Shown: positions 32,090-42,536, counted from the first letter of the stretch. The stretch is DNA of 64,000 nt from Nephrocerus scutellatus (GCA_947095585.1 OX352763.1:40040010-40104009); one strand, 5' to 3'. Program-made: numbers and translations. The notes: generated from the sequence alone by a model not told the origin.

Positions 32090-32970
32090 AATTCTCTATA
32101 TTAACTTCACTTGCCCGTGGGTCGTCGGTCGTCGGTCGGTCGTCGGTCGTCGGTCGTCTGTCGTGGATTCTTGCGATCAATTTTTAACCCACTTCCCATG
32201 GCCCGATTTTATTGAAATTTTGCACACATGTGTATTTCCGGAGACAACACTTTCTATTAAATTTTGAGGCTCCTCGGGCTGCGGGGTCGGGGGGCTCCCA
32301 AACAAAAATTTTAAAAAATTTACCCGATTTTCTTAAAATTTTACACACATGTGTATACCCAATAAACAATACTTTTTCGAAAATTTGGTAGTGATCGGGT
32401 CCCGGGTTCGGCCGCAAGGCCCTTATACATTTTTTAAATATCTATACTGGCATCAGATATTCGTCGCCCTTTATGGACTGTGTGCGGTGTGTGCTGCGCA
32501 GTCGGCTGCGCTGCATGGTTTTGGTGGTGGAGAGAGATAGAGAAATCTTAGCTCACGCACAAATGAACCCAGCAAATGAAACGAGACATACATGTTTTAT
32601 TATATACTGAATTGTATTTTTATTGATGTCGTTTTTTTTGTTGTCGATATCAACTTACAGATAGAACAACAAGTTTTCACAATATTCTGTCATTTGGCGT
32701 TTTCATAAATTAGTTCAGAGCAGTCAAAGAGTTCTCAAGATAAATGTTCGTGTTTCTTATTTGCTCAGAGTATGAGCGTGCTCTAAGTGCTCAGAATAAA
32801 ATGATCTGAGCTTTTTCAATTTTAACATCTGATGTCAAATGTTTGTTTCGATGATTTTCTTCTACAATAAAAAAAAATGGCCCAGGATCGAGGGGCTCCC
32901 ATATCAATTTCTGCGATTAGAGAATTTAGATGAAAAATTTTAATTTTTATGGGTTGTTTTTTTATACATA
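32090..32970 (+). mobile_element. HINE with a GTCG microsatellite and extra internal sequence
   Basis: Starts AAATTCTCTATATTAACTTC, but the microsatellite here is GTCG-based (32137-32165) instead of CTGG. Two CACATGTGTAT units and a GCGCAGTCGGCTGCG-like core follow. About 330 bp (32545-32875) is not shared with the other copies and may be a further insertion. The terminus GATTAGAGAATTTA, an AAAAATT/AATTTTT hairpin and ATGGGTTG with a T run close it at about 32966. Confidence 0.75.
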
Positions 32971-33320
32971 TAATAGCACAAGTTTAAGGTTCTCTACTGC
33001 CTTCGGCGAATTTCTTTCTTCGATAGTAGTTTAGTTCGCAATATAAATACATTAAAGTTGAAATGGACGAAATGGATTTTTTTTCTGCCTGACAATCCAA
33101 TAGTTTTCGAACTTATTAACGTCATTTGAATTTGTTTGCTTCTTCATTTACTTTTTCAGAATTCTTACAAAAATTCTTCAACATAAACATCAGCATTTAA
33201 GTTAATCTATTTCGCGAATAATTGAAAGTCGAATCGCTTGATCTGTCTTTTGCATACGCCTTTTATTGTAAAAAGAAATTGTGACTCAATATTCATAATC
33301 GTAGCTAACCGATCTGTGTT
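32971..33320. other. Unassigned interval
   Basis: A+T-rich, no gene or element recognised. Confidence 0.5.
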
Positions 33321-33547
33321 ACTAGTGCAATGGTTAGATAGTTGGCTTCCGTTCGGAGGATATCGGGTTCCAGTCCCGGCCTGTCGAAAAAAGCACACGA
33401 ATTTTTCTCATCGCACCGAGCATCTAGACTCTAAATTAACATTATACCATACTGTTCTTGTGATATATGTATAGTTGTCGTATACTGCTATGTTTTAAGT
33501 CGATTTGTGAGGTAATCAAATAGTTTAGTGAGCAAAATGTTCTCTTT
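33321..33547 (+). mobile_element. SINE2 copy a, second tRNA-derived SINE family
   Basis: The tRNA-like head has an A-box-like GTGCAATGGTTAG (33326-33338) and a B box GGTTCCAGTCC at 33366-33376, one change from consensus. A body with GAATTTTTCTCATCGCACCG and further A/T-rich sequence is shared in layout with the copy at 38985. The head is unrelated to that of SINE1. It runs up to the start of the next HINE. Confidence 0.7.
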
Positions 33548-34034
33548 TTAAATTCTCTATATTAACTTCACTTGCCCGTGGCTGGCTGGCTGGCTGGCCA
33601 AATCTTGTAATCAATTTTTAACCCACTTCCTACAGCCCGATTTTATTGAAATTTTGCACACATGTATATCTCCCATGACAACACTTTCTATTAAAATTTG
33701 AGGCCCCTCGGGCCGCGGGGTCGGGAGACTCCCATACAAATATTTTAGAAAATTTACCCGATTTTCTTTAAATTTTGTATACATGTGTGTCTTCGATGGA
33801 AAACACTTTTTGTAATTTTTTTTTTGGGGACCCCAATATACAATTTTTAAATATCGCTATATCGCATCAGATCACGGCAAAGTCTGAGCTCTGTGCTTTG
33901 TGAGCAGCGCTGTTCGCTGCCGCTGCGTCATTTGGTGGATGATTTTGCCACAAAACGAGCACGCAGTGTGTGTGTATCCCCGATTAGAGAATTTACAAGA
34001 AAAATTTTAATTTTTATGGGTTGTTTTTTTACAT
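33548..34034 (+). mobile_element. HINE, first of a head-to-tail pair
   Basis: Complete HINE with the 5' AAATTCTCTATATTAACTTC, CTGG run, two CCGATTTT units, the ATCGCTATATCGCATCAG core, GATTAGAGAATTTAC, the AAAAATT-TT-AATTTTT hairpin, then ATGGGTTG and a T run. The core is nearly identical to that of the copy at 26326. The next HINE begins within one or two bases of its T run. Confidence 0.82.
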
Positions 34035-35036
34035 TCTCTATATTAACTTCGCGTGCACGTGGCTGGGTGGCTGGGTTGCTGGCTGGCTGGTCAGATTTTC
34101 TGATCAATTTTTAACCCACTTCCCAAAGGCCGATTTTATTGAAATTTTGCACACATGTATATTTCCGGTGACAATACTTTCTATTAATTTGAGGCCCCTC
34201 GGACATCGGAGTCGGGGGGCTCCCATACAAATATTTTACAAAATTTACCCGATTTTTTTAAAATTTATACAAATGACGTCCGATAGACTTTTTGTAAAAA
34301 ATTTGGAGACCTTGGGCCCCGGGCTCGTGGGGCCCCATAAATTTTTTTAAAAAAAATTAACCCGATTTTCTTCAAATTTAATACACATGTGTATGTCCGA
34401 TGGATAACACTTTTTGTAAAAATTTTGGAGACCCCGGGCCTCGGGTTTGGGGGGCCCCGTACAATTTTTTTAAAAAATTTAACCCGATTTTCTTCAAATT
34501 TAATACACATGTCTATCTCCGATGGATAACACTTTTTGTAAAAATTTTGGAGACCCCGGGCCTCGGGGTCTTGGGGCCCCAAAATTAAAAAAAAAAATTT
34601 AACCCGATTTTCTTTAAATTTTATATAAGTGTGTATCTCCGATGAACAACACTTTTTGCATAAATTTTGGTGGCCGGGGTCGTGGGGCCCCATAATAATT
34701 TTTTAGAAAAATTAACCCGATTTTCTTCGAATTTTATTTACATGTGTATCTCCGATGGACAAAATTTTTTGTAAATTTTTTGGAGTGAACGGGCCCTGAG
34801 GCCCGATGGGTGACCATATGAATTTTTTAAAAATTAGCTCGATTTTCTTAAAATTTTAAACACATGTGTATCACTTATGGACAAAACTTTTTGTAAGTTT
34901 GTTGGAGTGATCGGGCCCTGAGACCCGTGTGGTGTCCATGTACATTTTTTAAAAATTAGCCCGATTTTCTTCAAATTTTACCCATTATATTAGAGAATTT
35001 ACAATAAAAATTTTAATTTTTATGGGTTGTTTTTAT
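34035..35036 (+). mobile_element. HINE, second of a head-to-tail pair, with expanded internal repeat
   Basis: The 5' end CATTCTCTATATTAACTTCG follows directly on the preceding HINE's 3' T run. The interior is expanded to eight occurrences of a unit of about 113-122 bp. It closes with ATTAGAGAATTTAC, an AAAAATT/AATTTTT hairpin and ATGGGTTG with T at about 35030. It abuts the 3' end of LINE-A copy A5. About twice the length of its neighbour. Confidence 0.82.
34129..34985. repeat. Tandem repeat of about 113-122 bp inside HINE, eight units
   Basis: The CCCGATTTTCTTCAAATTT block recurs at about 34129, 34248, 34361, 34483, 34603, 34716, 34838 and 34960. Each is followed by CACATGTGTAT(C/G)TCCGATGG or a variant and then a G/C-rich GGGCC(C/T)(C/T)GGG block. 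Other HINE copies have only two or three units. Confidence 0.85.
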
Positions 35037-35556
35037 TTTATAATTTACACACTCTAAAGGAATTTGCACCCGTATAATGCTTACCACAGCGTGAACGTTA
35101 GGAAATTAGGGAAAGAAAAAGATGAGATATCTATGCACGTGTGTCTTAAATGACTGCAGATCATACAAATGCGGAAATTCAGAATACGGGCAATTCCTTC
35201 CACATAACTATAGTGCGGCTAAAGAAGGAATCTCTGAATTGGTTAGTACGTTCGAAGACAGGTCTATTGGTAGACCCGTGGGCTTAAGGTAAGGCACGGG
35301 TATTATGGATGGGTTCGAGAATGGGCGGGATGGATATTTCTTTAGAACACCGCTTGTGGAAAAGCAATAAAACAGTGACAAGCAGGAAACATTCCTACGA
35401 TGTTCAAGCAATTCGATTGTTTCCGATATTTACGTCATTAATAAGTTTTAACGCGCCGTTCTGAATTCTGTCTAGTAGATGCAATGTGATTTTGGGGCAC
35501 CTGCCCAGACAATACAGTTGTATTCAAGTTTAGGGCGAATATATGCCTTGTAAATA
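35037..35556 (-). mobile_element. LINE-A copy A5, 3' fragment, ends at the mariner
   Basis: Minus-strand 3' UTR and C-terminal pol of LINE-A, with complement of GCTTGTCACTGTTTTATTGC near 35370 and a C-terminal domain on the minus strand (EHRRNVSCLSLFYCF). Shares CCCACGGGTCTAC-type sequence with the copies at 43412 and 53478, so these form a subfamily. It stops at the left terminus of the mariner, and no LINE-A continues on the mariner's far side. Confidence 0.8.
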
Positions 35557-36813
35557 CATGGGGTGTCGTAAATCTTTTTACAAAACGGCAATACTAGTGT
35601 TTTCCGATGCAAATCTCTATGTCAGTCAAAAAGTTCAACATTTTTGGAGGAGATGTTTCTCAAAAGTAATCTGTCAGTTCGCATCGGAACATTGTTTTTT
35701 ATTTACTTGAAAAATTGAATGCAGTGAAAAAATTGAATTATCGCGTGATAATTATCGTGTCATGATTTTTTACGATTTTCGAAAGGAGCTAACTCAACAA
35801 CAGTGCTTCGAATCACTTCATTCGACTTTTGGCGACGAAGCACCATCCTTGGCCAATATTTATAATTGGTACAATGAATTTAAACGCGAACGACGTTCAC
35901 TCAAAGACAAGCCTCGTGAAGGTCGTCCAAAAACAGCTGTTGTGCCAAAAAACATCGCTGCTGTGAGAAAAATGATTGAAGAATATCGTCATGTGACTTG
36001 TCGGGAAATCGAGGCATGTCTAGGCATTAGTAACACCAGCGTATAAATGATCTTACATGAACATTTAAAGGTGCGCAAGCTATGTGCACGTTGGATTCCA
36101 CATTTTTTGAAAGACGCACAAAAAGAGGTTCGTTTCGATTGGTGCCGCCAAATGCTTGAAAAATTCATTGAAGGTACTTCCAAAAACGTATACAAGATCG
36201 TGACAGGTGACGAGTCATCGATATTTGCGTATGAACGGCAAAGCAAAGTGTAATCGACTGTTTGGGTCGTCCAATTCGAAGAAAATCCAACAAAAGTTGT
36301 GCGAGCTCGGAGCTTTGGGATGCAAATGGTCGTGTTTCTTCACGAAAACCGGTCATGTGGCTACTGTGGTTCTTGAAAATAAAACGACAGTCAATTCAGC
36401 TTGGTATACCACCATTTGTTTGGCCGAGGTTTTCAACAAATTGAGACAAAGCAACCCAAAACACACATTACATCAAACAAGCGAGTATTTCAGCACTCAA
36501 ACGATCGAATTGATGGGTCATCCGCGTTACAGCCCCGACTTGGCACCCAATGACTTCTTCTTGTTCCCAACAATCAAAGATAAGATGCGTGGGAAACGAT
36601 TTTTATCACCTGAAGAAGCGGTTGAAGGGTCCAAAAACCATGTTTTGGAGCTATCATCTTCGGACTGGAAAAAATGTTTCGATAAATGGTTTGACCGTAT
36701 GCAAAAGTGTATAGATCCTAAAGGCGAATATTTTGAAAAGCAATAAAGCAATTTTTGATGAAAAATTTTAATTTTTTATTACTTTTTCTATAAACTTTTA
36801 CGGCACCCCTTTG
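35557..36813 (+). mobile_element. Mariner element M1 (mariner/Tc1 superfamily)
   Basis: Inverted terminal repeats CATGGGGTGTCGTAAA (35557-35572) and the complement of CAAAGGGGTGCCGTAAA at 36797-36813, about 1.26 kb apart, which is the normal mariner length. The left flank is TA; the right flank is CA, a decayed TA. One plus-strand transposase pseudogene lies inside. Confidence 0.88.
35762..36746 (+). pseudogene. Mariner transposase, inactivated
   Basis: Cut-and-paste transposase of the DD34D mariner family. The N-terminal helix-turn-helix part (FRKELTQQQCFESLHSTFG to EACLGISNTSV) runs to an in-frame TAA at 36044-36046. The same frame resumes with ILHEHLKVRKLCARWIPHF and the first catalytic aspartate in VTGDESSIFAYE near 36210. 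A frameshift near 36230 moves the frame, and the rest reads TGHVATVVLENKTTVNS to KKCFDKWFDRMQKC and EYFEKQ at 36746. The third catalytic residue is in YSPDLAPNDFFLFP. The second, normally HDNA, is deleted between HTLHQ and TSEYFSTQ. One nonsense codon, one frameshift and a lost catalytic residue make it dead. Confidence 0.92.
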
Positions 36814-37344
36814 CAGGATTTGCAAGAAAGTAAATGAAAAAAACTATCATTGCAAATGTCGTGCCCGGCCTAGACTTCTTTTGCCAAGCAATCCATTTTT
36901 TATCACGTGAAAGAGCTTTTGGAGCGCAGGATCAATGAACTTATCTTCCTCAGGTTCGATCTAAAACCGTGGCAGCAACATTATAGGTCTTCCGAGAAAA
37001 GAGCGAACAAAATTAAGCAGTTTAACGCTAATCGAGGTACCACTGCTTACCGTCAGGCACGTTGATCACCGTTGCGAAAACGTAAAAAACGTCTGTTGTC
37101 ACAATCGATGACCTAAAGCTGACTAGAACTCAATACACAAATATGCGAAATGCATTCTAATGAATGGTGAACAACAACAACTGGCACTCTTAAGAAATAT
37201 CGAATTTCTTTATATCCAATGCCTCCTCTTATTCGGTTGCAAATTATTGGAAATACTGATAATAAAATGGCCGTAAAAATTCGAAATCATAAAGAGCAAC
37301 CAGTCAGCATAGCGTTTCGCTGACGGTCAGACAGCCATCAAAAT
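36814..37344. other. Unassigned interval
   Basis: No recognised coding or repeat sequence up to the LINE-D-like scrap. Confidence 0.5.
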
Positions 37345-37470
37345 TAGCGCTTTTTTGACGACACCTTAACAAAACCTGTAGATAATATCACTAAACAGGT
37401 ACTCGATTGGTACCCCAAATGTAGTCTGCGAGAATAATTTAAGAAGAAGCAGCCATGTGACCATTTTCAA
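37345..37470 (+). pseudogene. LINE-D-like C-terminal scrap (D3)
   Basis: Plus-strand translation DTLTKPVDNITKQVLDWYPK matches the GHTLRKP..NI.RQ.L.WNPQG signature near the C-terminus of RTE-like LINE pol proteins of the LINE-D kind. Only about 40 codons are recognisable, and a diverged GRP-rich end would follow. Small and old. Confidence 0.45.
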
Positions 37471-38984
37471 AAACATTCCCATGTCAAAGGTAATAAATAC
37501 ATCAATTTTCGTGTACCTCCCAAATCCCGAAGCATCTAATTTAGGAAATATGTTAAAATTTTACCTTTTTTGTTGTTTCTCTTTGTCTTGTAAAAAATTG
37601 TTAACTTCTTTTTTTTAGATGATGGATCTAACTTAATTGGTTATTTTGTTTCCCCTTAAAAGGCAAACATAATTATTACAAAAACACAACAGCACAGTAG
37701 GAAAGATCTCAAACAACAACAACAACAAAACTTCTTATGACAGAGTGACGGACGGTATAAACCGGACTAACAACGAGCTCAGCTGAATCACCGAAAATTG
37801 GTTCCCATCATATTGGACGCCGTTTAACCTTTAGGAAGAGCGCAAGAGAACAGCTTCCTAAAATAGTGACATCACACCCAAATACGCGTGACTTGACTGT
37901 TCATATTAAATAATTATTTCTGGACAAAAGTAACAATTAATTGATTCGCCGATGGAAACCGGTTTTTGACAATAATTGGTAAGGCAATTATTGTAGACCA
38001 CCGAAAAATGTGAAGCCAGTGGAATAAAGCTTTGTTTAGCGTTGGAATGTTTAGCCGAAATGTGCTTCGATCCGTCGTAACAGGTGTACGCCCATAGCCA
38101 ATTGCGCACCAAACGCAAAGCACAACGCTAATGTGAAGGAGGCTGCGGGTGGTATAACTGACCTCATCCGGCCTTGGGCTGCCGCAGGAAATCTAACCGA
38201 TCTGGTCATGATGACGATAGAGAAAACCAACGGCATCGAATGTTAGTCTTGGCTCGTGTTGCAATACAAATAAATTTCAATTACCTACGTACTCGCATGT
38301 AGTGGATTAAGTACGCCAAGCAATGTGCGGTTGCAAGAATATTTTTCTGGGCACCAACAGCCTGCAGGCAACAACACCACGAAGTGAGAGACAATCTCTT
38401 TTTCTATCAGCACCACTTCCATCCGCTGAGGTGTTTGCTAGATTCATTATCTTCGTGCGCGCCACATCTGCACTGCGACTGCAACAACTCCTCCTTACTG
38501 TCTTACTGATGAGCGTAGCGTTGTGTACGGTGACGGTACTGGTGTTAACCTTGCGGGTTAATCCTAATGTCAGCCATTTCATTTGCGCGATGCCATGAGA
38601 GAAACAAAAGCAAAGGTACACAGACGAAGCCGAATTGCACGGCGAAATAATTTACACAACAATAAAGAAAGCTGTCACATTTGTCACTCTGATGAAAGGC
38701 GGCATGCAGTAGTATCAATTTGTCATTTTAAGCATGACTCTGAGCACATGTTAATGTACCTTCATAAATACCGAACAGCATGGTTGCATAGGAAGACACA
38801 AACACACATTGAGGAATGTTGTTTTACCTTCTAAATTACTAAGCTTGGCATTGACAAAATGTGGTCTAACGCTTATTCCGATTAAATGGATATGAAACCA
38901 TTCCGTGCTTTTTTGACCAAAGGATTTGTGGGCAAACGATGCCTGGAAATAGTATGTGCCTTGCCTCCAAATTATTTGTCAGTG
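37471..38984. other. Unassigned interval
   Basis: Contains a CAA-rich stretch near 37715 and a less A+T-rich block at 38090-38620. In that block an ATG frame (38323-38598, 91 codons, with one hydrophobic helix LLLTVLLMSVALCTVTVLVL) overlaps an equally long open frame on the opposite strand. I cannot choose between them and do not call either as a gene. Confidence 0.4.
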
Positions 38985-39290
38985 TCGGTGGTGCAGTGGT
39001 TAGCATCGTTGGCTTCCATCTGGAGGACACCGGATTCGATTTTTGGCGCGTCAAAAAAACGCACCAATTTTTCTCACCGAACTGATCATCTACATTAGAA
39101 GTACATATGATACGTTACTGTACATGTAAGATACAGTTGCCTTATACTACTGTATTTACATATACGGTAGAATTGATCTATCAAGTAATCAAGATGTAAA
39201 GCAGTTTGTGTGTGCTTGTGAACTCAATTCCAACAACCACAACACTTCTTCTATAACAACCTAACAACAACTTCTTCTATTAGACCCCCG
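38985..39290 (+). mobile_element. SINE2 copy b
   Basis: tRNA-like head with A-box-like GTGCAGTGGTTAGC (38991-39004) and a weakened B box CGGATTCGATTT (39031-39042). Shared with copy a: GTTGGCTTCC...GGAGGA, AATTTTTCTCA(T/C)CG and ATCATCTA-like blocks. A 3' part rich in CAACAAC and CTTCTTCTAT follows. The head-to-body arrangement supports a SINE rather than a tRNA gene. Confidence 0.65.
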
Positions 39291-39299
39291 CAGTGCCTT

Positions 39300-39350
39300 T
39301 AGGCACTAAAATGGTACGAATCCATTGAAGCGTGCGCTAATTAAAAACAA
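39300..39350 (+). mobile_element. LINE-A copy A6, terminal scrap
   Basis: Only the last roughly 40 bases of LINE-A: AAAATGGTACGAATCCATTG, then AAGCGTGCGCTAATTAAAA. The 3' stem-loop arm AGCGTG is still present. It points opposite to the LINE-A copy that begins 150 bp later. Confidence 0.6.
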
Positions 39351-39504
39351 TTATGGGGAATGGTTTGATTTGTAATTTTTGGTACATGATACATAAAACA
39401 GATTTATCACCCCAATTATGATATAAAGAAGTCTCATACAATGAAGAATTGTTTTTAAGAAACGCAAAAATGTTCACCGTGTTTTTTCACATATTTCTCA
39501 TATA

Positions 39505-40250
39505 TTTGTGAAAAAAGCGATAAAACAGTGACAGGCCGGGAACATTCCTACGATGTTCAAGAACTTCGATTGTTTTCGCGATATTTGCGTCACCAATAAG
39601 TTTTAACTTGCGGTTCTGAACTCTGTCTAGTAGATGCAATATGGTCTTGGGGCCACCTGTCCAGACAATATAGTTGTATTCAAGTTTAGGGTGAATATAC
39701 GCCTTGTAAATAGAAGCCAGATCTAAAGGAGTGAAGTACATCTTGCACCGTTTTAGGAAACCTAAACATAAACACGCAGTATATTCGGTAATGGCAAATA
39801 TGTGGTCGTACCAACGAAGCTTGTTGTTGACGCACATACCGAGATTGAGAGTTTTTCAGTTTCTTTGATCCAAGATCCATTCATAGATAAAGATTGGAGG
39901 TTTAAATTACGCTTGGACGACAGAAGACAGCATTGGAGCATACGTAGAACGTTGCCAACGAACACCGTTTTGCTGGTCGCTAAGGATTTGACATGATTCA
40001 AGGTATTGCATAAGCTTACGATTGATCAGCATTTCCATGACCTTGGAAAGTATGGATGTTAGCGCAATGGGTCGGTACGAGCAAAGGGATGACGGTTCGC
40101 CTTTTTTAGGAATAGACTGGATAAACGCTGTTTTCCAATCATTTGGGACGACTCCAGAAGAATAAGAGAAATGGAAAAGTCTGTGCAGTGGCAATGCTAA
40201 TGTTAAAGAACAACTCTTCAAAACTATAGCGGGAACATATGAACTCATAT
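39505..40250 (-). pseudogene. LINE-A copy A7, pol fragment with RT core deleted
   Basis: Minus strand. Starts at about 40248 with SLTLALPLHRLFHFSYSSGV, then IQSIPKKGEPSSLCSYRPIAL, SKVMEMLINRKLMQYLE and RWQRSTYAPM. At about 39935 it jumps to LSS...RNLNLQSLSMNGSWI, which in copy A1 lies about 160 codons later. The missing part contains the DISKAFDRVW and FADD catalytic blocks. The rest reads NNKLRWYDHIF, YKAYIHPKLEYNYIVWTG and EHRRNVPGLSLFYRFF to about 39505, with no 3' UTR. Confidence 0.82.
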
Positions 40251-41985
40251 AAGAATAACTTAATACAAGAAACTTATACTAAAAATAACGTTTTCTTATA
40301 TACGTTTTTTGTCCGTTGGTAAATTTTCTTTTTTTATCATGAAAGATAACAGTTTTAAATAAAACCCTCTAAACGTACGAATAGACCCTTAAACGAAAAA
40401 GTGATTTTGTCATCAACTAACACTAAGGTCCAAAAATTACACGCACGAGTTATTCGCATTGGGAATAATCACGGAGGTCAACTCGATATATCCAGTTGTA
40501 CCAAAAATTAATGTTGGAAGAGGATAACTGGGAAGTATAATGCACAAAGCATTTTTGGAAATAAAACAACCCCACAATTGAAATCAGTGTACAGGAACAT
40601 GAAGGAAATCCTCGTAAAAACAGCCAGCAGAAATTACTACACCGAAGGCACTGACGGTGGTTCGGTCTTTTAAACCGGAAAAATTATATATCGTTTGGCC
40701 GTACGTTTTCATATTACGATATATCTCCACCATTTTTACTCCTGGTGACTTTATTGGCACCTATCTATATACATATTAGCAGCGTGAAATTTAATTTAAA
40801 TAATAAAATTCTTATTGAGACCTCTGAAATAGGTGGCATTTGGATGAATTGCCTTGAGAGTTCCCAAATGCTATCCTGTATAGATATATGCCGTTGACTG
40901 CGTAAAACCAATTAAATCTCCCGACATTATTTGGTAACAGCCTGTGGCATAGTATCACAAAGTAATCATAATTTTTTGCTGTTAAAGCATAATCCTATAT
41001 CAATATATATTGAATCCTTTTCTAGCAAGTAGTTTTTCCAAGTAACAAATCCCTTTTTTTTTGGAAAACGAAATCGTCTTACGAACTCGGCATCTGAATA
41101 ATAATTTTCGTCAACTCTTTTTTGGAAACTGCGTTCTGATTTATAATTTACATTTTCCAAAAAAATATCCGAATTATTCGAAAATGATAAAGACGTAAAT
41201 AACTGATCCATTTAAAAATTTAATAGAACCACAATTGAATAATTAAAAATATTTTTTTTTTAAGTTCACAGCAGAAAACAAATACCTACTATGTACTCTG
41301 CATACGAAGTTACAGTATACCGAATAGTGTTTTCAATGGAAAAAATAAAATTTCAAATAAAATATTTAATTTTATATATAAACAAAAAATTGACTTAGAA
41401 ATTTGGAATAAGGAATCAAGAAGAAATAAAACAAAAAATTATTATTTGAATAAAAATAAATTTTAATTTCAAACGAACTAAATTGTGTAAAAGAAGTTAA
41501 CCTAGCCAGTTCCAGGTTCCTGATAACTTATAATTGTAAAGTTTAAATACCTGTGAAAATATACTGGTAAGATTTAAAATGAAAAACGTAGGGCGCATGC
41601 AACTACTCACGCATCAATTATCTATGTCATGCGTGTTATGTTTTTCATTTTAAATGTTAGGAATCTGTATGAGGCTTGGATAAATTATGTTATAAGAACT
41701 TATTAAATAAAAAATTTATTTTTATTATTATTTTCTTCTTTTTATTTTTATTAGTGTCAATGTTCATCCGGTTCAGAGCTATGTTTAAAGTTTCAAGTCT
41801 CTAGCATACCGGGAAGTTAGTATAAAATCAATTACGGACGGGGCCGTAAAAGAAAGGAAAACGAACTAACTGTAACTAACGTAACTTAGCTATGACTTTT
41901 TTTTTTCAAATCGAAACACGCCACACAGTCGTTTATTAGTTGGTAATAATCGAATTTTCTTTTTTCCACGCTTCATACGCGAGTT
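40251..41985. other. Unassigned A+T-rich interval with a possible Myb/SANT-like scrap
   Basis: Plus-strand translation around 40560-40675 gives TTPQLKSVYRNMKEILVKTA, with TGG-like sequence soon after. This resembles the zeste/Myb-SANT-like domain found in host regulators and PIF/Harbinger transposons. Too short and broken to call. Otherwise nothing is recognised. Confidence 0.3.
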
Positions 41986-42511
41986 AAAAGCGGCATATCA
42001 AAATGGGCCCCTGACATTGAGGCGCCCAAAAAAATTTCAGCCTTCTAGGTCTAGGTCGAAAGGTTGTTAAAAAGACCTCAAAAACCAGAAAATGGCGCGA
42101 TTTCAACCATCTCACGTGCCACACGCGACACGCGATAATATAAAAAATTCTATTTTTGACTTTGACACTCACAAAATTTCATCTCTTTAGGTCGTGCGAA
42201 AGTTGGTTAAAAAGGACCTTAAAGTAATCGAAAAAAAAATTCAACCCATCACACGCACCACACGTGACACACGAGACGCATCATACTTGGAATATAAAAA
42301 ATGCTATTTTTGACTTAGACGCTTACAAAATTTCATCTCTCTAGGTCATGCGAATGTTGGTTAAAAAGGACCTCAAAGTAATCGAAAAAAAAATTCAACT
42401 CATAACACGCACCACACGCAACACGCGAGACATGTCATACTCGGAAAAAATGGTTTTTTGGACCTAGCCACTCACAAAATTTCTGCTCTCTAGGTCGGGT
42501 GGAAGTTGGTT
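41985..42511. repeat. Minisatellite of about 143-154 bp period, four units
   Basis: The landmark ACAAAATTTC followed by (C/T)TCT(C/T)TAGGTC, then GTTGGTTAAAAAGGACCT, occurs at about 42028 (diverged), 42171, 42325 and 42474. Between landmarks lies a C/A-rich stretch with CACACGC and CACGCGA motifs. The last unit runs straight into a run of 25 A. Confidence 0.85.
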
Positions 42512-42536
42512 AAAAAAAAAAAAAAAAAAAAAAAAA
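42512..42536. repeat. Poly(A) run of 25
   Basis: Uninterrupted A run ending the fourth minisatellite unit. It could be a retroposition tail or an expansion of the unit's own TTAAAAAGG stretch. Confidence 0.85.

Noticed and set aside
34265..34693. A 142-codon open stretch with a repeated peptide pattern on the minus strand
   Set aside because: It is translation of the HINE tandem unit; the same pattern appears in other frames and copies and has no independent coding signal.
34129..34985. Regular direct repeats that could be mistaken for a CRISPR array
   Set aside because: Units of 113-122 bp are diverged along their whole length, with no conserved short repeat and unique spacer pattern, and the genome is animal.
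35762..36746. A SETMAR-like host gene
   Set aside because: Flanking inverted repeats, element length, and the lack of a SET domain show a mariner transposon.
38307..38621. Overlapping open frames on both strands, one with a membrane-like helix
   Set aside because: No homology or transcript signal, and the two frames exclude each other; chance in a less A+T-rich block.
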